Under the pieces are notes generated by a model. That model was not told the DNA's origin and ran no database searches. It saw nothing but the letters and a program-made list of their open reading frames with translations. DNA of 64,000 bases, taken from assembly GCF_031127835.1 (NCBI RefSeq), contig NZ_JARXHX010000001.1, positions 124,001 through 188,000 of the forward strand, written 5' to 3'. Source of the stretch: Pelagicoccus sp. SDUM812002 (GTDB lineage: Bacteria; Verrucomicrobiota; Verrucomicrobiia; Opitutales; Opitutaceae). Made by a program: the position numbers and the translations under genes. Positions 53,717-63,700 of the stretch are shown here, piece after piece (the stretch's first letter is position 1; every line of letters starts with the position of its first letter).

Positions 53717-54990
53717 TCACCGCCGCAGCCAAGATCGAGTTCCCACGCTACGAGAGCTATCGCGACAGCGGCGTGGATTGGTTGGGCGAGATTCCGAGCC
53801 ATTGGGAACTCGCAAACATACGAAGCTTTACCCGCCTAAAAGCCGACAGAGGCCAACCTGACTTAGACATTTTGTCAGTCTATCGTGAATACGGAGTCAT
53901 CCCAAAGGATTCCCGAGACGACAATCACAACGCCACATCCCTCGACACGTCAAACTACAAGGTCGTCGAACCGGGTGATTTGGTAGTCAACAAAATGAAA
54001 GCATGGCAAGGTTCGATGGGAATAAGCGAACACCAAGGCTTGGTTAGCCCAGCCTACATTACATGCGAAACTCGACCTGATCGAATTTATCCCAAGTTCG
54101 CCCACTACTTGCTCCGATCAAAGGTCTACATCTCCACGTATTCATCACTCTCGTACGGCGTGCGTGTCGGCCAATGGGACATGCACTACGAGGATTTCAA
54201 AAAGATCCCAACACCTCTCCCCACCCTCGACGAGCAACAACGCATTGCCAATTTTCTGGACGAGAAGGCGGCGGAGATCGACGAAGCGATCGGCAAGAAG
54301 CAGCGCTTGATCGCCCTGCTCAAAGAGCAAAAAGCCATCCTCATCAACCAGTGGTTTCAAACCACTGAAAAACCAATCCTCCTAAAACGCTTCTTGAAAA
54401 GAATCGAACAAGGGTGGAGCCCAGACTGCAGCGACTCAAGCGGTTTGCCATCCGGATGGGGAGTTTTGACTGCCGGATGCGTAAACGGCGGTACGTATTA
54501 CCAAGATAGATACAAACCACTGCCTGCACGCTTAACGCCACGTCCCAGCATTGAAGTCAAAAAAGGAGACATTCTGATGTCTCGCGCGAATGGCTCACTA
54601 GATCTGATAGGATCTGCAGCCTATGTTCATGAAACAGAACCTGGCAGAATGTTTTCCGACAAGATCTTCAGGTTGGTTCCCAATCATGAAATGGTAATTC
54701 CAGAACTGCTCGCCATCGCCCTCGGAACTCCAGATGCGAGAGAACAGATTGTGGCAGCGGTCAGCGGTGCTGGAGGTTTGGCAAACAACATTGGTATGGG
54801 AAGCATCAGAAACCTTACGATCAGCATTCCTCAATCGCTCTCTTCTCAAAATGAACTCCTAGCGAAAGTAAAAGACCTCAATTCCAGCCAAGCAACAATT
54901 ACAAGCTCGCTCACAGAACAGATCAAGCAACTCAAGGAATTCAAACAAATCCTCATCGCCCACGCCGTCACCGGAAAGATTAAAATCTAA
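53713..54990 (+). CDS. hsdS: Type I restriction-modification system, specificity subunit
   Basis: The 425-aa protein starts at GTG 53713 (4-nt overlap with hsdM). It has two target-recognition domains: TRD1 starts after VDWLGEIPSHWELANIRSF and ends at the first conserved helix (PTLDEQQRIANFLDEKAAEI ... LIALLKEQKAILI). TRD2 occupies about 215-370 and is followed by the second helix (QNELLAKVKDL ... LKEFKQILIAHAVTG). It determines the split DNA target. Confidence 0.94.
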   Translation: MITAAAKIEFPRYESYRDSGVDWLGEIPSHWELANIRSFTRLKADRGQPDLDILSVYREYGVIPKDSRDDNHNATSLDTSNYKVVEPGDLVVNKMKAWQGSMGISEHQGLVSPAYITCETRPDRIYPKFAHYLLRSKVYISTYSSLSYGVRVGQWDMHYEDFKKIPTPLPTLDEQQRIANFLDEKAAEIDEAIGKKQRLIALLKEQKAILINQWFQTTEKPILLKRFLKRIEQGWSPDCSDSSGLPSGWGVLTAGCVNGGTYYQDRYKPLPARLTPRPSIEVKKGDILMSRANGSLDLIGSAAYVHETEPGRMFSDKIFRLVPNHEMVIPELLAIALGTPDAREQIVAAVSGAGGLANNIGMGSIRNLTISIPQSLSSQNELLAKVKDLNSSQATITSSLTEQIKQLKEFKQILIAHAVTGKIKI

Positions 54991-55004
54991 ATACAACTCT
55001 AACT

Positions 55005-56915
55005 GTGAAACTTTCCTCAATCAGAATTCAGAACTTTCGTTCGTTTAATGACGAAACGATTCCACTGGATGACTACACCTGTTTCGTCGGTCCAAATGGA
55101 GCAGGCAAGTCCAATGTTCTGTCCGCTTTAAACCTGTTCTTTCAAAACCCGACCTCGTCCCTCCCGAACGTCAAGGAACTCGATATTGAAGATTTTCACA
55201 ATAAGTACACGGAAGAACCAATTCGGATAACCGTCACCTTCGACAATCTTAGCCGAGAAGAGAACGAAGAACTCTCCCATTACGCTCGCCAGGATCGACT
55301 AATCGTAACAGCTGAAGCCGCTTGGGACACATCTCAGAGCAAAGCGGAGGTCAAGCAGTACGGCAGTCGCATGGGCATGCGTGTCTTTGCCGATCGTTTT
55401 TTTTCGAAGAAAGCTTCGGCTGCTGAATTGAAAATCATCTTCAAACAGCTCCGGTCCGAATACGATGGCATAGCAGCAGCACCAACAAAGGGCGATATGG
55501 AGCAAGCCCTTCGAGATTACGAAGCCTCAAATCCTGATCAATGCGAAGAGCTGCCAAGCGAAGATCAATTCTACGGTTCTAATTCTGGAAAACTCAATCG
55601 ATATATACAGTGGGTCTATGCTCCGGCGGTCAAAGACGCACAAGAGGAAGGAGAAGAATCAAAGAAGTCGGCACTTGGCCAGCTACTCGCCAGAACTGTA
55701 CGCCAGAAGACAAATTTCGGCGAAAAGCTAGAGAAGCTGAAAAGCGACACCCTAATCGCCTACGAAAAGCTCTTGGGAGAAAACCAATCAGCTCTCGATG
55801 AAGTCAGCGGAAATTTGCAAAGGCGTCTTGCTACCTGGTCACATCAAAATGCCAGCCTAAATCTCAAATGGTTAACCGACTCCGCTAAATCGGTTCAAGT
55901 CCAGGACCCCAGCGCTGGAGTTTACACGGGCGAAGGCGAATTCTCCGGCAAGCTGTCTAGAATGGGGCATGGACTACAACGATCTTACTTGCTGGCTCTT
56001 CTCATCGAAGTTGCAAACTTGGAGTCAGACAATCTACCTACTCTCATTTTCGCGTGCGAAGAACCGGAGTTGTATCAGCACCCTCCTCAGATTCGCCGTC
56101 TATCAGAAGTGTTCGCGGAATTAGCAGCAAACAACTCACAAGTCCTCGTAACTACTCATAGTCCGCATTTCGTCAAAGGCAAAGATTTCGAAAATGTCCG
56201 ACTTCTCCACAAGGACCCACAGAAAGGCCAATCCATACCCTCGTATTCATCCAGCAACGACATCAGCACCTACTTAAACGAGCATCGTTACAACAAAGAG
56301 ATCCACAACCCATCGAGCCTACGAGTTAAGATCAACCAGTCGTTGCTTCCTCACCTCAATGAAATGTTCTTCTGCCAGTTTCCAGTCTTCGTCGAAGGCT
56401 TAGAGGACGTCGCCTTCATCACAACGGCTCTACACATCTTCGATCTCTGGGACGATTTCCACGCATCTGGTTGCCATTTGATTTCTACCAATGGCAAGAG
56501 CCACCTCATACATCCCGTCGCCATCGCAAACAAGCTGGGCATTCCCTACTTTCTAATTTTTGACTGCGACTCGAATCAGACCGGTGACAACAGAGAGAAA
56601 CAGAAGCCCGACAATTTGACGCTTTTCAGCTTGGTCGGAAATCCGACGAAAGACGCATTTCCAGCTGCAGGCTATACTTCTACTAATTGCATTGCATGGC
56701 CTGAAAACCTCGGGAAGTCCGTAGAAGCCGATTTCGCGACTCAGGACCTGTGTAATTATATGCAGGAAGCCCGGAAGAGGTGCGGAGGAGCAGGCCAACT
56801 AAAGAAAAATTCCATGTTCATCAGCGAATGGCTGACTCTCGCATCAGAATCAGGCATACATTCCCAAACTCTAAACGAGCTCTGCGAGTCAATTCTGACT
56901 GCGGCCAAAGCATAA
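55005..56915 (+). CDS. OLD-family ATPase/TOPRIM nuclease
   Basis: The 636-aa protein starts at GTG 55005. The N-terminal ABC-like ATPase has Walker A GPNGAGKS (residues 29-36), a signature-like KLSRMGHGLQRSYLLALLIE, Walker B with EEPELYQHP, and TTHSPHFV. The C-terminal TOPRIM domain has FVEGLEDVAFI (Glu) and LIFDCDSNQTG (DxD). OLD-family proteins are anti-phage nucleases, alone (class 1) or with a UvrD-like helicase (class 2, Gabija); no helicase is adjacent, so class 1 is more likely. It sits directly after hsdS, inside the RM locus. Confidence 0.9.
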   Translation: MKLSSIRIQNFRSFNDETIPLDDYTCFVGPNGAGKSNVLSALNLFFQNPTSSLPNVKELDIEDFHNKYTEEPIRITVTFDNLSREENEELSHYARQDRLIVTAEAAWDTSQSKAEVKQYGSRMGMRVFADRFFSKKASAAELKIIFKQLRSEYDGIAAAPTKGDMEQALRDYEASNPDQCEELPSEDQFYGSNSGKLNRYIQWVYAPAVKDAQEEGEESKKSALGQLLARTVRQKTNFGEKLEKLKSDTLIAYEKLLGENQSALDEVSGNLQRRLATWSHQNASLNLKWLTDSAKSVQVQDPSAGVYTGEGEFSGKLSRMGHGLQRSYLLALLIEVANLESDNLPTLIFACEEPELYQHPPQIRRLSEVFAELAANNSQVLVTTHSPHFVKGKDFENVRLLHKDPQKGQSIPSYSSSNDISTYLNEHRYNKEIHNPSSLRVKINQSLLPHLNEMFFCQFPVFVEGLEDVAFITTALHIFDLWDDFHASGCHLISTNGKSHLIHPVAIANKLGIPYFLIFDCDSNQTGDNREKQKPDNLTLFSLVGNPTKDAFPAAGYTSTNCIAWPENLGKSVEADFATQDLCNYMQEARKRCGGAGQLKKNSMFISEWLTLASESGIHSQTLNELCESILTAAKA

Positions 56916-56927
56916 TAAACTCTCCCC

Positions 56928-57866
56928 ATGAGCAATCAACACTACCAACTCAAACTCGACGGCCTCAAAGAGCCGCAAGGGCAGATAAAGGCGAGCGACC
57001 TCCATCAGGTTCTGGGGGCCTTGATCAAGACCGCCGAACGAGCCACCCGACTCATGGCCACCGGCGAGAGCAAAGGCGGCAAACCGAAGTGGCTCGCCGA
57101 AACCACCGCATTCGTCGTCACCGGATTGACCGAAGGCTCGACCATACTTGAAATCGACGCGCCCGAAATCGGGGCCACCGCCAAGGAGCATTTCGTCCAA
57201 TCCGACTTCTGGCGCGAACCGCCTGAAAACTCTGACACCGCACTCACCCTTGCCGCCCAAGCCATCGACGAGGCCCTGAGTGATGGCGATTCGAGCGAAC
57301 GCTTCGACTCTGGTCTCCTCGACGCAGCGCTAGAGTTTCGAAAAGTCGCGCGTGATGCGGACATAAAATACAAACTCATTCCCACAGGGAACGCTCGCGG
57401 AACATTTGAACTCTCCCAACGATCTTACGAAACCTTCGAAGCCAAAAAGAAAAAACTCCCCGAGCCCAGAGCCTTCATCGTGAGCGGTCGGCTCGACCAC
57501 ATTCAGTACAGCGACCGTCAGTTCCTCCTGGTTCTCACAGCAGGCCAAAAGCTACGTGGCTCCATTCACCAAGAATTCCTTAGCGAGGAATCGCTCAGAC
57601 CACTTTGGGGCAAGCCCGTCACCATCGAAGGCCTCGTTCACTTCAAAGCCAATGGAACGCCCCGTTTCATCGAAGCTCGAAAGCTCAGCGTGCAAACCTC
57701 TCAGGATTCGATCTTCGACGAGATGCCACGAATCTCCGTCGGAGAAACTGCTGAATTCTTCCCCGAGCTTAGCACAAAGTCGAAGAAACGAGCAGATCCC
57801 ATGGTACTCTGGAATACCTGGCCCGGCGATGAATCCATCGATGAACTCATGGCTCAACTCGACTGA
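56928..57866 (+). CDS. Unknown protein upstream of a PIN-domain toxin, possible antitoxin
   Basis: The 312-aa protein has two parts. The N-terminal part (GQIKASDLHQVLGALIKTAE, RATRLMATGES, LTEGSTILEIDAPEI) is helical with a beta end. The C-terminal part (FIVSGRLDHIQYSDRQFLLV, RGSIHQEFLSEESLRPLWGK, VTIEGLVHFKANGTPRFIEA) has the rhythm of an OB-like barrel. It starts 13 nt after the OLD gene, and the PIN gene begins 12 nt after its stop. By position it could be the antitoxin, but it is much larger than usual VapB proteins. I do not know the family. Confidence 0.6.
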   Translation: MSNQHYQLKLDGLKEPQGQIKASDLHQVLGALIKTAERATRLMATGESKGGKPKWLAETTAFVVTGLTEGSTILEIDAPEIGATAKEHFVQSDFWREPPENSDTALTLAAQAIDEALSDGDSSERFDSGLLDAALEFRKVARDADIKYKLIPTGNARGTFELSQRSYETFEAKKKKLPEPRAFIVSGRLDHIQYSDRQFLLVLTAGQKLRGSIHQEFLSEESLRPLWGKPVTIEGLVHFKANGTPRFIEARKLSVQTSQDSIFDEMPRISVGETAEFFPELSTKSKKRADPMVLWNTWPGDESIDELMAQLD

Positions 57867-57877
57867 GGAGACAAAGA

Positions 57878-58345
57878 ATGCGCCGTTACCTTCTCGATAC
57901 AAACATGCTACTCGGATTCATCCGAGGTGCGGAATGGGCTCGTGAGACTTTTGCGCGACTAGACTTTGCGGCCGAAGATTGCATCACCTTCACATCGTCA
58001 ATCAGCCGCGGAGAGATCCTTGCACTCGCCGAACGAAACGGCTGGGGTCCGAAGAAACGAAACAAACTCGAGGCCGGCCTCAGGCAGTTCTCGGCTCTCG
58101 GCATCGACAAAGAAAGCGTTTCGTACGCCTACGCGAAAATCACAGCCTGGTCACAAGGAAAGCCAATCGAACCTGAAACATTCGGTCTTGCGCCCAAACC
58201 TGCGAAACCAATGAAACAAAACGACGCTTGGATCGCAGCCATTGCCTATGCATCAAACGCTATTCTTGTCACGACTGACGGCGACTTTGACCATTTAGAT
58301 GGACGGATAATTGAAGTGGAAACAGTCGACCAAAGAAACTCCTGA
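57878..58345 (+). CDS. PIN-domain (VapC-like) ribonuclease toxin
   Basis: The 155-aa protein has the PIN acidic quartet: LLDTNMLLGFIRG (first Asp), ISRGEILAL (Glu), KQNDAWIAAIAYA (Asp) and TTDGDFDHLDG (Asp). It should be a metal-dependent endoribonuclease. Its only plausible partner is the 312-aa gene upstream (12 nt). Confidence 0.9.
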   Translation: MRRYLLDTNMLLGFIRGAEWARETFARLDFAAEDCITFTSSISRGEILALAERNGWGPKKRNKLEAGLRQFSALGIDKESVSYAYAKITAWSQGKPIEPETFGLAPKPAKPMKQNDAWIAAIAYASNAILVTTDGDFDHLDGRIIEVETVDQRNS

Positions 58346-58439
58346 TAATTTCACAACCCACCACTTCTCACGCTTCCCCATGCGCCGCATCGAATCAGAA
58401 TTCACAGCTTTCCCCTCCTCAATTCAGGCAAACCACTCA

Positions 58440-58600
58440 CCCGCACTACGCAGAAAGCGTACAAATTTTCTTGCACATTCGACGCCTTGCGGTTCCTTGG
58501 AACGTAACACACGCGCCGTGCCGCTCGTCCGCAAGGAGGATGCACATCAAGGGCGCGTTTCTTTTTGCCCAGACACCAGGGCCGTACGGAGAGGAGACGC
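58440..58600 (+). ncRNA. Probable structured (pseudoknot) RNA upstream of the AbiF-type gene
   Basis: The arms CCTTGCGG (58485-58492) and CCGCAAGG (58529-58536) form a perfect 8-bp stem. ACGCGCC (58511-58517), inside the first loop, pairs perfectly with GGCGCGT (58552-58558) outside it, giving an H-type pseudoknot. A GGGC...GCCC arm with a T-rich loop follows (58551-58570). A conserved RNA upstream of AbiD/F-type genes has been described (abiF motif), and such RNAs were later proposed as antitoxins. Matching to that motif is my inference; boundaries are approximate. Confidence 0.6.
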
Positions 58601-58606
58601 CATCGG

Positions 58607-59512
58607 ATGAAAGTCTCCTACCAGAAGAAGTGGCTGCCGATCTCCGAGCAGATCGAAAAACTGGAATCCCATGGGCTGGTGGTTTCCGACAAGCCCGAGG
58701 CGGAGAAATTCCTCCGCCACCTTAACTACTACCGCTTCAGCGGCTACAGCCTCGCCTTCGAAACCTTTCGACATCGCTTCGTGCCGGGAACGACCTTCGA
58801 GCAAATCCGCCAGGCCTACGAATTCGACCGCGCGCTGCGCGACCTCGTCTACGAGTCGATGGAGGTGATCGAACTGGATGTCCGCACCACGGTCGCCTAC
58901 AGCTTCGGCAAAGCGTATCAGGCATTTGGACACACCGACCCTAGCAATTTCTTCCGCACCTTCAAGCACGCCAACTGGCTCGCAAAGCTGCGAGAGGAAT
59001 CGGACCGTTCCCGCGAACGTTTTATCGATCACTTCAAGCAACGCTATTCGGAGTATCCAGATCTGCCGATTTGGGTAGCCACCGAAATCATGTCCTTCGG
59101 TGCCCTCTCGCGCATGATCGAAGGCATGGGCCGCGACGATCAAAAGTACATCGCTCATCGCTACGGAATGCAGCCGCAAACCTTTGCATCCTGCCTGCAC
59201 CACCTCGTTTACGTGCGCAACATCTGCGCCCACCATGCCCGTCTCTGGGATCGCTCCTGGGCCATCGAACCGAGCCTACCTCATGGCAAAAAATGGGAAC
59301 CGCCTCTCTTACCTGGAAGCGACCGACTGTTCGCCAGCCTCCTAATCCAATACACTCTGCTCAACCGCTGCGCCGCCGAGAAACCCTTCGCTGCCGATTG
59401 GAAACAACGCGTCGAGACGCTCATCAACAATCAACTCCCAACCTGCCCCCAACCCCTAGAGCAAATGGGACTGACTCCCAACTGGAACGAACACCCAGTC
59501 TGGACGAGATGA
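58607..59512 (+). CDS. Abi_2 (AbiD/AbiF) family abortive infection protein
   Basis: I start at ATG 58607, with GGAGAGGAG about 10 nt upstream; a longer frame from 58565 would run into the RNA. The 301-aa product has the family's hallmarks: LPISEQIEKLESHGL, FLRHLNYYRFSGYSL, YEFDRALRDLVYESMEVIEL and, near residues 200-215, VRNICAHHARLWDRSW with the R(x4)H motif (RNICAH) of a HEPN ribonuclease. It should be an RNA-targeting toxin active in abortive infection; a structured RNA lies directly upstream. Confidence 0.9.
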   Translation: MKVSYQKKWLPISEQIEKLESHGLVVSDKPEAEKFLRHLNYYRFSGYSLAFETFRHRFVPGTTFEQIRQAYEFDRALRDLVYESMEVIELDVRTTVAYSFGKAYQAFGHTDPSNFFRTFKHANWLAKLREESDRSRERFIDHFKQRYSEYPDLPIWVATEIMSFGALSRMIEGMGRDDQKYIAHRYGMQPQTFASCLHHLVYVRNICAHHARLWDRSWAIEPSLPHGKKWEPPLLPGSDRLFASLLIQYTLLNRCAAEKPFAADWKQRVETLINNQLPTCPQPLEQMGLTPNWNEHPVWTR

Positions 59513-59786
59513 AGCCTTCTATAGTCAGGCATCGCCCTCCAGCTAATCAACAAAATGAATGTCTCGATCCTTAAAAACTAAAAACCCGATGATTATAGGT
59601 TTCACTGGCCATAAGACCCGAAACACACGGCATGGAGCCGAATTTCCACCATCGGATACGGGAAGAAGATCGCATTGCGGTTACAAATGTCAATCCCGCA
59701 GCTCAAGCCACCCTCTCGAGGAATAAACTTTGAACTTTCCTCTGTACTAAAAAAGAATACGTTTGTATGAATTTTTAATACATTCC

Positions 59787-60377
59787 ATGACTACCCTCCA
59801 CTCCCTATTTCCAAAAGCCAGAGCCGAACTCCTTCGACTGCTGCTCACAGATCCAGCGAAAGAGCTCCATCTTCGCGACCTGGCGAAGCAAAGTGGCATG
59901 TCAGTAGGAGCATTGCAGAAGGAAGTACAGCGCCTTGAAGAAACAGAGCTACTTGTCTCGCGTCGCGACGGCAACCGACTCTACTTCCGGGCCAACGACT
60001 CCCATCCAATTTTTCCGGAACTTCGAGGCATCGTCGAAAAGACCAGCGGACTCGCCGACTCGCTTTCAGAAGCGATCAAGGAAATCGATGGCATCCAGCT
60101 GGCCTTCGTCTTTGGCTCAACAGCCAGTGGCGAGGCAAAGGCAAGCAGCGACGTCGACTTCTTCGCCATCGGCAGCGTTGGCCTACGCAAGCTCACTCCC
60201 AAACTTCGGCCCGTATCCGATTCACTGGGACGTGAGATCAATCCTTACACCATCACCGCCAAGGGCTTTGCGCAAAAGGCCGCTAGCGGTGACGCATTTA
60301 TCGAGAGCGTGCTGAACGCTCCGAAACTCTGGATCAAAGGCAGCGACGATGAGCTCAGAGAGAAATCTGAAGAGTGA
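59787..60377 (+). CDS. HTH-fused minimal nucleotidyltransferase
   Basis: I start at ATG 59787; an upstream TTG (59763) is possible. The 196-aa product has an N-terminal winged helix (FPKARAELLRLLLTDPAKEL, LRDLAKQSGMSVGALQKEVQ) and a nucleotidyltransferase core with FVFGSTASGEAKASSDVDFF (GS ... DxD). MNT proteins usually work with a HEPN partner as toxin-antitoxin pairs; here the next gene is a four-helix-bundle protein of another family. Its last codons lie in the GAAGAGT repeat, so the C terminus may have been altered by insertion of the downstream cassette. Confidence 0.85.
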   Translation: MTTLHSLFPKARAELLRLLLTDPAKELHLRDLAKQSGMSVGALQKEVQRLEETELLVSRRDGNRLYFRANDSHPIFPELRGIVEKTSGLADSLSEAIKEIDGIQLAFVFGSTASGEAKASSDVDFFAIGSVGLRKLTPKLRPVSDSLGREINPYTITAKGFAQKAASGDAFIESVLNAPKLWIKGSDDELREKSEE

Positions 60378-60394
60378 AGAGTGAAGAGTGAAAT
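60367..60394 (+). repeat. Left GAAGAGT-type repeat of the four-helix-bundle cassette
   Basis: Three tandem GAAGAGT units followed by GAA. Together with the complementary repeat at 60761-60793 it forms an inverted repeat around the four-helix-bundle gene. The stop codon of the nucleotidyltransferase gene lies inside this repeat. Confidence 0.75.
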
Positions 60395-60752
60395 GGAAAG
60401 CCAACCATTAGGAATTCAAGAACGGACCTTCGCGTTCGCAATTCGGGTTGTCGGTCTGTGCGACTCACTCAATTCTGAACCCGGAGTATCTCGAACGCTT
60501 TCCAATCAACTGCTCCGATCTGGGACATCGATTGGGGCGAACGTTGAGGAAGCTCACGGGAGTCAAAGCAAAGCCGACTTCACTGCCAAAATGTACATCG
60601 CCTGCAAAGAAGCCCGCGAATCTCTCTATTGGCTACGGCTACTAATCGCGACCAACGTGGTGTCCAAATCCAAACTTCAGCCTCTAACAGACGAAGCAAA
60701 CGAACTCGTTGCGATCTTAACGACCATAGTGAAGAAAACGAAATCTAGTTAG
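60393..60752 (+). CDS. Four-helix-bundle protein (S23/IVP family)
   Basis: I prefer ATG 60393 over the GTG at 60381, which lies in the repeat. The 119-aa product fits the family known from 23S rRNA intervening sequences and related to the Avd accessory protein of diversity-generating retroelements: FAFAIRVVGLCDSLN, NQLLRSGTSIGANVEEAHGS, KMYIACKEARESLYWLRLL. Probably a basic nucleic-acid-binding pentamer of unknown role. It is boxed between inverted repeats, which suggests that it moves as a cassette. Confidence 0.88.
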   Translation: MESQPLGIQERTFAFAIRVVGLCDSLNSEPGVSRTLSNQLLRSGTSIGANVEEAHGSQSKADFTAKMYIACKEARESLYWLRLLIATNVVSKSKLQPLTDEANELVAILTTIVKKTKSS

Positions 60753-60760
60753 ACTACCCA

Positions 60761-60793
60761 ATTTCACTTTTCACTCTTCAGAATTCACTCTTC
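60761..60793 (+). repeat. Right inverted repeat of the four-helix-bundle cassette
   Basis: TTTCACTTTTCACTCTTCAG and a further TTCACTCTTC are reverse complements of the left repeat (CTGAAGAGTGAA with small differences). The hsdR start codon lies 3 nt beyond, so the cassette has replaced or become the hsdR leader. Confidence 0.72.
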
Positions 60794-60795
60794 CC

Positions 60796-63700
60796 ATGTC
60801 TCCTTCCCAAACCAACGAACGTGCCCTTGAATCCTGTATCGAAAAAGCGCTGACGGGCTTATCGCGCGACGAGCTCAAGAAAGACGAGAACGGCGAGCTG
60901 ATCGTTTCCGAGACTGGAGCGCCCTACGGTCTCTCTCCCGAACACGGCTACCAGCTCGGCTGGCCCAGCGACTTCGACAAGGAGTTCGCCATCGATACCC
61001 GACTCTTTTGGGAGTTCCTCCAGTCCACACAAGCCGAGGAATTGAAGAAGCTGCAAGACCGCCCCAACTGGCAGCGCCTCATCCTCGAACGCCTTAACCG
61101 GAAGATCCTCAAGGACGGCATACTGAGCGTACTCAAAAAGGGACTCTCCATCGACAGCGCCCGACTTACCCTGCTCTACAGCCTCCCCTACAACGCCACC
61201 AATCCCGAGGTCCAAGCGAACTTCGAAAAGAACATCTTCTCCGTCACCCGTCAGGTCCACTTCTCGCAAAGCCAACCTGCCCTTTCCATAGACATGGCGA
61301 TCTTCATCAACGGAATCGCTATCGCCACCATAGAGCTGAAGAATGCTTGGACCGGTCAGACAACCTACCACGCAAGAAAGCAGTACCAAGAGGACCGAGA
61401 CCCGAAGGAACCGCTGCTCAACTTCAAACGCTGCCTAGTCCACTTCGCCGCCGATACCGACGAGGTTTACATGACCACCAAACTCGCGGGTAAGAAAACC
61501 TTCTTCCTGCCCTTCAACAAAGGGCACAACAACGGAAAAGGAAATCCTCCGAATCCCAACGGCCACAAAACAAGCTATCTATGGGACGAGGTTCTTCGCA
61601 AAGAAAGCCTCACCAACATCATCGAGCACTTCTGCAAGCTGATTAAGGAAAAGGATCCCAAGACCGACAAGACCAGAGAAACACTCTTCTTCCCCCGCTA
61701 CCAGCAGCTCGACGTAGTCCGAAAACTACTACAGCACGCGGGGATGCACGGCCCCGGTCAGCGTTACCTCATCCAGCACTCCGCCGGATCGGGCAAGTCG
61801 AACTCGATTACCTGGGCGGCCTATCAGCTAATCGAGCTCTACGCCGAAGGAAGCGACGCGCCAGTCTTCGATTCCGTCATCGTGGTTACGGATCGACGAG
61901 CTCTGGACAAACAGCTCCGCGACAACATCAAGCAGTTCTCTGAGGTAAAGAATATCGTCGCTCACGCCACCAAGTCCCAAGACCTCAAGGAGGCCCTAGA
62001 GTCCGGCAAGAAGGTTATCATCACCACCATCCAGAAATTTCCATTCATCGTGCAAGGGATCGAGTCGTTGAGCGAACGGAACTTCGCCGTGATCATCGAC
62101 GAAGCCCACTCCTCCCAAAGCGGCAAAGCCGCGGACAAGATGAGCACGGCCTTGAGCAAAGACGAAGAGGACGAAGAGGAGCCGGAAGACTTGCAGGACA
62201 AAATCCTGAAAGCGATGGAAGGCCGCAAGCTCAGCGAGAACGCTTCGTACTTCGCGTTTACCGCTACCCCCAAGAACGCGACGTTGGAGAAGTTCGGAGT
62301 GCAGCTGGTGGACGGCAAGTTCGTCCCCTTTCACTTATACTCGATGAAGCAGGCTATCGAAGAGGAATTCATCCTCGACGTACTCGCTAACTACACGACC
62401 TACCGCAGCTACTACGAAATCCAAAAATCTGTCGAAGACAACCCGCTCTTCGACACCGCGAAGGCACAGAAGCGATTGCGAGCCTACGTCGAAGGCCATG
62501 CTGAAACCATCGCCGTGAAAGCGGAGATCATGGTCAACCACTTCATGGAGAACGTGTGGACTCCCAAGAAGCTCAAGGGAAAAGCCAAGGCCATGGTCGT
62601 AACGCGCAACATTGTCACCGCAATCCGCTATTACTTGGCTATTCGTGAAGCTCTCAAGAAACGCGGCACGCCTTTCAAAGCCATCGTTGCCTTCTCCGGA
62701 AAGAAGAAGGTCGACGGAATCGAGCATACCGAAGAGTCCCTGAACGGATTCCCATCCAAGGACATTCCCGACGAATTCGACAGCGACGACTACAAGCTGC
62801 TCGTGGTCGCCAACAAGTACCTGACCGGATTTGACCAACCAAAGCTTCACAGCATGTACGTCGACAAGAAGCTTCAGCACGTTCTGGCCGTGCAGACGCT
62901 TTCCCGACTCAATCGGGCGAACAAGAAACTCGGAAAGAACGATACCTTCATACTGAATTTCTACAATGCGACCGAAGACATCAAACGAGCCTTCGACCCC
63001 TTCTACACCTCCACCTCGCTCGCGGCGGCGACGGACGTGAACGTCCTCCATGACTTAAAAGACCTCTTGGACGAAGAAGGAGTCTACGAGCAAAGCGAAG
63101 TCATCCAATTCAACGAACTCTATTTCAACAACGTCCCCGCAGATCAGCTTAGTCCCATCATCGATATCGCCGCCGAGCGCTTCAACAACGAGCTAGAGCT
63201 AGAAGAGGATCAGAAGGTTGGCTTCAAGGTTCGGGCCAAACAGTTCGTGAAGATCTACGGACAAGTCGCCTGCATGATCCCTTTCAACAATCCCGATTGG
63301 GAAATGCTGCATTGGTTCCTCAAGTTCCTCATTCCCAAGCTTCACATTACAGACACGGGTGGAGACCAGATGGACGAAATTCTAAACTCCGTCGACCTGT
63401 CGTCCTACGGCCTATCAAGAGTGAAGCTGAACTCCACTATCGGACTCGACTCTTCGGATACGGAACTCGACCCGCAAAACCCGAATCCGCGCAATCCAGG
63501 CGGCGAGGAAGAAAGAGAGACGCTCGATGACATCATCCGAAGCTTCAACGAACGCTTCTTCGCGGGTTGGGAAGAAACCGACGAGAGCCAACGCGTCCGC
63601 TTCGTAAATATCCTTCGCAACGTCGTCAGTAATCCCAACTACGAGGCACAGGTCGTCAACAACGACGACGTGCAGAACCGCAGGCTAGCCTTCGAAAAAA

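Noticed and set aside
55005-56915. Gabija system (GajA-GajB)
   Set aside because: The OLD-family protein fits GajA in architecture, but no UvrD-like helicase gene is adjacent.
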